In this document: positions 7,583 to 12,558 of the stretch, one piece after another
How positions within the stretch are numbered: position 1 is the stretch's first letter
Layout: each line of letters begins with the position of its first letter
Assembly (NCBI RefSeq): GCF_000611645.1
Contig: NW_014011969.1
Location: forward strand, 1-12,558
Direction of reading: 5' to 3'
Length of the DNA: 12,558 bases
DNA from: Monoraphidium neglectum
Taxonomy: Eukaryota > Chlorophyta > Chlorophyceae > Sphaeropleales > Selenastraceae
Translations under genes and position numbers: made by a program
The notes under the pieces: model-generated
What the model was told of the DNA's origin: nothing
What the model saw: the letters and a program-made list of their open reading frames with translations, nothing else
Databases searched by the model: none

Positions 7583-10500
7583 ATGGGAGAAAATACATCT
7601 GTAGTCTTCATGTTATTGGCGCTCGCCATGGCGCTTGCAGCCAGTGGTGGCGTTCAGGTGCGGCGACACACCACGACCCCCGCCGTCGCACTGGCCGTGC
7701 GCATGCCTGATTGCAGCCCCGACCTACCATGTAGGCGCAAGAGGAGTTTGCCGAGGAGGTGGTTATCAGCCCTCTGCCAAGCGGCCACATCCAGGTGCGC
7801 TGGGTTCCTCCCCAATCATGGCAATGGCCAGGGCTTGCACAGGCCGACGGGTTGGCCAGGCCCCCATGCCTTCCGCTGCTGCAGGCCCGGCCGCATGTGC
7901 CCGCTGCAGCTGCTGGCCCGGCCGAAGCGAATCTCTGCAAGGGGCAGCAGGCACCAAGTAGCCGGCCTGCGCGCGCCGCTGCCGCGCGCGCCCCGCAGGT
8001 GCAGCTCCAGTTCACGCTGAGCTCGCCCAGCCGGCGCCACTACTCGGTGCTGCCAAAGGCGATCGCCCAGCTGGCGGCAGGCGTGCCCTTTGAGGAGGTG
8101 GAGCTGTCCCTCACACAGGGCAGATGGGTAGGTGGCATGCGGCCCGCTCGCCTGCTCGCTACTTCGAGGCTGTCGCTTGTTGCACTCTGAGCTGTGGGTT
8201 GCCGTTTCGACCCAGCCGCGTCTACCGCGCCCAAACCAGCAGCACCGCCGATTCGTCGCCCGCTCCTCCCCCTCACCCGCAGCACCACCACGCGTGGGGA
8301 TCGCCGCTGCTGCCCTCCAAGCCCAGCGGCGCGGTGAGCGTCGCCCGCAGCCGACGCGCGACGGAACCCGCATCTCACGTCGCAGGCACCAGGCCCTGGC
8401 GGCCCCTGGCGCAAACGCAGCACCGCCGCTGCCTGTGCTGCCGCGTGCGGCCCTATGCTGTTGCCCAGTGCTGTTGCCCAGCCGACCTGGGTCCAACCAA
8501 CCACCTGCCTGCATCCAACCGGCGCCCCTCTCGTCCCTCCGCCCCCAAAAGGAGCTGCGCGCTGCCTTCAGCCCCTCCATCCCAGAAGGCCAGCTGCCGC
8601 TGCTGTGGGGCAACCTCAGCCACTCCCTCAGCGGCATGTTCTGCGCCTCCCTCAACTTCCTGGCTCGCCCTGAGACGACAGCCCAACAGGCCATCGAATT
8701 CGGGAAGCCCAGCGAAACAGGCGGGCGCGCCAGCAACAGCGAGGTCGGCGCCGACGCGCGCGCGTGCGCCGCTGGGCCCGCGGCGGGGGCGATGGGGCCC
8801 CGGCCAGCGCGGCTGCGGCGGCTGTACGCGGCGCTGCCAAAGGAGGTCGTGTGCACCGAGAATCTCACACCCGCGCTGAAGCTGCTGCCCTGCCGCGACC
8901 AGGCGGGCGTGGCGTCGCTGCTGCTGCACCGCCCCTCGGTGTATGGCGCAGGTGGGGCGCCCCCTAGCGGCGGCTTGTCTGCTTGCTGCGGGCATGGCTG
9001 CCTCCAAAGTCCCGAATGCACACCTTTCGACCCCTGGGCAACACGCAGGACCCGTGGATGCCTCAACCTTTGCCAATATTCCCCCCTCCCCCGCAGACTA
9101 CCATTCCATGCGGGTCGGCATACTGGCGGCGCGGGACGCCGATGGCGCCCTGCTGTCGACGCGGCTGTCCCTGGGCATCACGCTCGTGCTGCGCCCGCCC
9201 CAGGTGCAAACCCCAGGCGCCCCTCCTGCGCGGCGGGCCGCGCCGCGGCCGTGCAGCTACAGCAGCTGGCGGCTGGGTCATCTCCTGGGGTCCAAGCTGC
9301 GCGGCGCCTGCCCCATCGCGACCCAAAGCTGGCTATTTGTGCAGCTGCCGCCGCAGCTGGCGGCGCAGGCGGCGGTGGGTGAGGATGGTGCGGGGCAGCT
9401 GCTGCACCCGCCAGCTTGGCAGGCAGGCGGTGCAGAGGTGCACCGCACCGGCAGCGGCAGCAGCAGCGACAAAAGCAGCGACAGCAGCAGCAGTGGCGAG
9501 CAGGCTGAGGATAACATTCAGCAGCAACAGCAGGCGATAGCGGGCGCAGAGGTGCGACCTGCAGATCCACCGCGGCGGCCGGCAGAGTGGACGACAGAGG
9601 CCTTCTCTCTGTCACCCGCGCCAGACGCGGTTGTGTTTGGGCGCTTGGGTCAAGGCAACCATGAGGGCGGGTCCATCGGCAGCGGCAGCAGCAGCAGCAG
9701 CAGCGGCAGCAATAGGGTGGGTTCCCCCGTGTTATATGCGTATCATCTACAGGCGCTGGTGGAGGAGGCGCGCCGTCAGCAGCCCCGACCCGAGGGGCAG
9801 GGCGACGGGCCCGCGGCGCTCGACGTGGGGCAGGCATGGCGGCGGTTTGGCGCAAAGGGTGCGGTCGTGGCAGCCCGGCCGGAGCTCGCCGTTTCGCGGT
9901 ACACCACTGGGGCCGGCTTCATGCACGGGGGCATGGTGCTGCGCCTCGCTACAGCGGCAGGTGCCGGCCCCGCCGCCGCCCCAAGCGGCGCAGGCACCGG
10001 CAGCAGTCAGGCAGGCGGTGGCGGCGCCGCAGACCTGAGCACGGCGGCAGCAGCGGCGGCGGGCAACCGGACGGTCTGCGTGTTCCAGATCGTGCCTTGG
10101 TACGTGCGCGTCTGGCTGCACACGCTGACGCTGACGGTCGACGGCGCGCCCGCTGACTTGGACGCGGCGCTGCGGCTGCGCCACGTGTCGCCCGCCGCGG
10201 ACCGCGCGCGGCCGCTCGTGCTCGACCTGTGCATAGAGCTGCCGGCAGGGGCGCGCGAGGCGGTGCTGGCCGTGCAGTTCAGCAAGGCGTTCCTGCACGT
10301 ATTTGAGTGGCCGCCAGACGCCCACCGAGGGTTCGACGTGCCCGCGGCGCTCGTGACATACGCGCCGCTCGGCGCCGACGGCGCCGCGGCAGCGCTCGAG
10401 TGGGGGTGGCGGCGCGGCGGTGACGTCGGGGGGGCGCGCGGCGCGCCGAGCCCGCTGCTGCGCGCGCTGTCGGCGGCGCGGCCCGAGGCGCTGTACAGCG

Positions 10501-10817
10501 AGGGCCTGCTCGTGCCGCTGGCGCCGCCCGATTTCTCGATGCCGTACAACGTGGTGTGCCTCACGTCGACGGTCCTCGCCGTGTACGTGGGCGCGGTGCT
10601 CAACGCGCTGCTCAAGCGGCCGGGGGCGGAGCTCAGGGAGGCGGCAAAGGGCGGCGCGGGGCGGCGCGCGGCGCGGCTAAAGGCCGCCAAGGTGGTCGTG
10701 GTTGTGGTGGTGTTTGGGGGGCTGGCGCTGTATGTGGACGAGGAGCTGCAGGCGCAGGTGATGCAGGCGCTCGCAGCGGCGGGGCTGGTGGAGGCGCCGC
10801 CGGCGCCGCAGCACTGA
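7583..10817 (+). CDS. PIGT: GPI transamidase subunit PIG-T / GPI16, complete, enlarged
   Basis: ER membrane subunit of the complex that transfers GPI anchors to proteins; PIG-T stabilises the complex and is disulfide-linked to the protease subunit PIG-K. Exons 7583-7657, 7735-7794, 7999-8127, 8283-8333, 8552-8951 and 9097-10817 (phases 0,0,0,0,1) give 811 residues (human 578). Residues 1-23 form a signal peptide. Family blocks follow: EEVVISPLPSGHI, ELSLTQGRW, WGSPLLPSKPSGAEL, LSGMFCASLNFL, LPKEVVCTENLTP, WRLGHLLGSKLRGACP, VPWYVRVWLHTLTL (from 571) and PDFSMPYNVVCLTST (716-730), the last running into the membrane helix. Cys206 matches human Cys182, the known PIG-K partner. Extra length comes from Ser/Gly-rich tracts (357-374, 433-445), Ala/Gly linkers, and a C-terminal extension with a second hydrophobic run (771-785). 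The long last exon has no internal splice site I needed. Confidence 0.93.
9450..9716 (+). repeat. AGC-rich tracts encoding Ser/Gly insertions in PIG-T
   Basis: Two in-frame AGC/GGC clusters (about 9450-9505 and 9678-9716) encode GSGSSSDKSSDSSSSGE and GSGSSSSSSGSN, with a Gln run between them from CAGCAACAGCAG. They fall in the lumenal domain between the CP(I/L)A block and the VPWY block, where animal PIG-T has no such tracts. They are probably disordered. Confidence 0.88.
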
Positions 10818-11298
10818 CGGGCGTGCGTGCGCTGGGCCGCGGCTGTGCGCTTTGTGCGCTCCAGTGCTGTCGTGGCAGGGTTGGACACAGCATGGGCGGG
10901 AGCATGTGTGCAGGGCCACCGTGGACCGCACTGGCGAGGCACTCGTTAATATGTAAATCGTGTCAGACTTTATGAATGCTCTGGACCCAGACTGCGATGC
11001 TTTTTGAAAGAACCAGCCACGAACTCTGCAGGCACACACACTGCCACACCCCAAAAAGGAGGCCAATGGGTCAAGTGCGCACTATTCAATAGGTGTTGGG
11101 GGACCTTCAAGAACACAACCAGTGCTGCGACAGGGGCTCCGGGAGCCACAGGTGGGCGCAAGGTCGATGGCTGTGGTGCAGCGGCCCCGCTCGCACAAAT
11201 TGCCGCGGCATTCGCATCGTGCGATATGTATACATTGCGTCTGAACCGCGACTATTGCCCGAACGCCCGCAGGTCACAGGTCGAGGCCCGCAGCCATC
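10818..11298. other. Intergenic region between PIG-T and uL1c genes
   Basis: 481 nt with no supported gene. It holds the PIG-T 3' UTR with TGTAA at 10952, then the promoter and leader of the uL1c gene, including a 10-bp palindrome ATGTATACAT at 11226-11235, 64 nt before the ATG, in an AT-richer patch. Confidence 0.6.
10952..10956 (+). terminator. TGTAA, probable poly(A) signal of PIG-T
   Basis: TGTAA in the AT-rich context TTAATATGTAAATC, 135 nt after the TGA at 10815-10817, at a normal distance for a green-algal 3' UTR. Confidence 0.7.
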
Positions 11299-12189
11299 AT
11301 GGCTTTTCTCCGCTCGCTGCCCGCCTCCTCGGCGGCCGGGCAGGCAGCTCGCAGCAGCATTAGCGTGCGGCCATTTGCAGCCTGCCAGCCGCAGCTCGGC
11401 CGCGCGGCGCCGCTGCGCCACGCTGTGGTCGTGCGCGCCGCCGCCGCCGCCGTTGAGGAGGACGTGGACGAGGTAATCATCAGGCCCGGCCAGAACCTGC
11501 GCAAGGAGAGGCAGCGCTCTCGCCGCTACAAGACGGTCAAGTCGAAGCTGCCGGCGCGCGTCCAGGAGCTCGAGCCGCAGGAGGCCGTCAAGCTGCTGAA
11601 GCAGTCGGCGTCCACCAAGTTCACCGAGTCTGTTGAGATGCACGCCCGCATGGGCCTGGACCCCAAGTACTCCGACCAGCAGCTGCGCGCGACCGTGTCG
11701 CTGCCCCACGGCACCGGGAAGGAGCTGCGCGTGGCCGTGCTGACGCAGGGCGCCAACCTGGACGCCGCCAAGGCCGCCGGCGCGGACGTGTACGGGTCGG
11801 ACGATCTGGTGGACAAGATCAGCGGCGGCTTCCTCGACTTTGACAAGCTCATCGCCACGCCCGACATGATGCCCAAGGTCGCCAAGCTGGGTCGCGTGCT
11901 GGGCCCCCGCGGCCTCATGCCCAACCCCAAGGTGCGCGCGCGCGTGTGCGGCGCAGCGCAGCAGTGCGGGGCGCCGCGGCTGCAGGCGCTGCTTGATAAT
12001 GTCAAATTCACGCGGGATGTGGGGCGCACGTGGGACGCCGTCCTTTCTAGCAGTGCCTCTGGGCTGAGGTTCATATGCAAGCGCCCAGAGCGTGATTGGG
12101 CCTGCAGCCATGCTCACCTGCTGCGCGCCTGGTGTGCACTCACATTCCACCTTCACCAGGCGGGCACCGTGACCACCGACATCACCACG
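11299..12189 (+). CDS. PRPL1: Plastid ribosomal protein uL1c (L1), 5' part of gene
   Basis: Large-subunit protein of the plastid ribosome that forms the mobile L1 stalk near the E site. Exons 11299-11931 (211 codons) and 12160-12189 (10 codons) are visible; the donor GTGGGT at 12190 shows the gene continues beyond the window. Residues 1 to about 50 are rich in Ala, Ser and Arg with almost no acid, ending VVVRAAAA, a typical chloroplast transit peptide. The mature part has the acidic EEDVDEV start and basic [11 protein letters not shown], then L1 signatures [65 protein letters not shown], and [13 protein letters not shown] joined to AGTVTTDI, the family hallmark. ATG 11299 has A at -3 and G at +4. 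The intron is a multiple of three and stop-free. About two-thirds of a usual plastid L1 is present. Confidence 0.95.
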
Positions 12190-12558
12190 GTGGGTGGCTC
12201 ATTTCACAAAGCATACCTTGTATCGTGCCCGGCAGCATCATTGGCTTGGAGCGAGTAGCAGTCAGGGGTTGAGCAGCAGGCGATTGTAGCTGGAGGAGCG
12301 GGAGCGGGGACAGCGGCGGCAGCAGCAGCACCAGCGGCAGCGGCCGGGCAGCACGGGCTGCTGCCATTGCCTGCAAGTGGATGGGCGGACACGTCTGGGA
12401 GGCGCGCTGCCACATGGCTGGCAGCCTCTGTATCTGTGTTGCGCATCTGCACATCGGCAGCTGTGCGATGCAGCGCTGCCGGCTCGACCCATTCGAACTC
12501 GACCAATCTGCACCCCACACACATGCCTGCCTGAGGCCACCACCCTTGGCTCCAACCC
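12190..12558 (+). other. Start of an intron of the uL1c gene, running off the window
   Basis: After the donor at 12190 no further L1 coding sequence (the expected A-V-x-x-F-K-x-G-K block) can be read in any + frame, so I take this as intron. It holds a GCA/GCG/AGC-rich stretch near 12295-12350, which produces Ala/Ser-rich open frames without meaning. Confidence 0.6.

Noticed and set aside
7816..9066. 416-aa open frame on the minus strand opposite PIG-T
   Set aside because: Rich in Arg/Ala/Gly/Pro with no family motif, and antisense to exons with clear PIG-T homology; long stop-free antisense frames are expected in GC-rich DNA.
8132..9382. Single long plus-strand frame read as one protein
   Set aside because: Only 8552-8951 of it is coding (PIG-T exon 5); the rest is intron or out of frame with the last exon.
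5020..10817. Sterol isomerase and PIG-T as a functional ER gene cluster
   Set aside because: Both act in the ER, but they have separate 3' signals and no known pathway link; adjacency is most simply chance.
10007..10942. 311-aa Ser/Ala/Thr-rich open frame on the minus strand
   Set aside because: Antisense shadow of the last PIG-T exon, low-complexity composition.

Overview
The window looks like nuclear DNA of a green microalga (Chlorophyta; a trebouxiophyte or chlorophycean is my inference). The sequence is GC-rich, the genes carry many short GT-AG introns with mostly GTG-type donors, two genes end near a TGTAA poly(A)-type signal typical of green algae, and the proteins are eukaryotic, two of them apparently plastid proteins. 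All five genes I can support lie on the + strand. I rebuilt them by joining exons whose splice phases match and whose joined products match known families.

Layout: (1) 12-1988, the 3' part of a lipoyl synthase gene (plastid-like), five exons, with a (CA)-rich microsatellite in its third visible intron and a Ser/Thr-repeat tail. (2) 2605-3499, a three-exon gene for a 90-residue protein I do not recognise, starting with a 7-codon exon. (3) 3500-5019, about 1.5 kb without a supported gene; it contains a strong 51-nt hairpin. (4) 5020-6918, a complete six-exon EBP/HYD1-type sterol delta8-delta7 isomerase with all the known catalytic residues, followed by a 3' region with two perfect inverted repeats. 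(5) 7583-10817, a complete six-exon PIG-T/GPI16 subunit of GPI transamidase, enlarged by Ser/Gly-rich insertions and a C-terminal hydrophobic extension. (6) 11299 to the right edge, the 5' part of the nuclear gene for plastid ribosomal protein uL1c, which runs off the window.

The genes do not form a pathway. They are housekeeping genes of the plastid (lipoylation, translation) and of the endoplasmic reticulum (sterol isomerisation, GPI-anchor attachment). I see no mobile element, CRISPR array, tRNA or rRNA. No clearly new biological system is present. The points most worth a second look are the unrecognised small gene, a possible 18-nt cassette micro-exon in the sterol isomerase gene, a stop-free 228-nt intron in uL1c, the PIG-T expansions, and several perfect inverted repeats.
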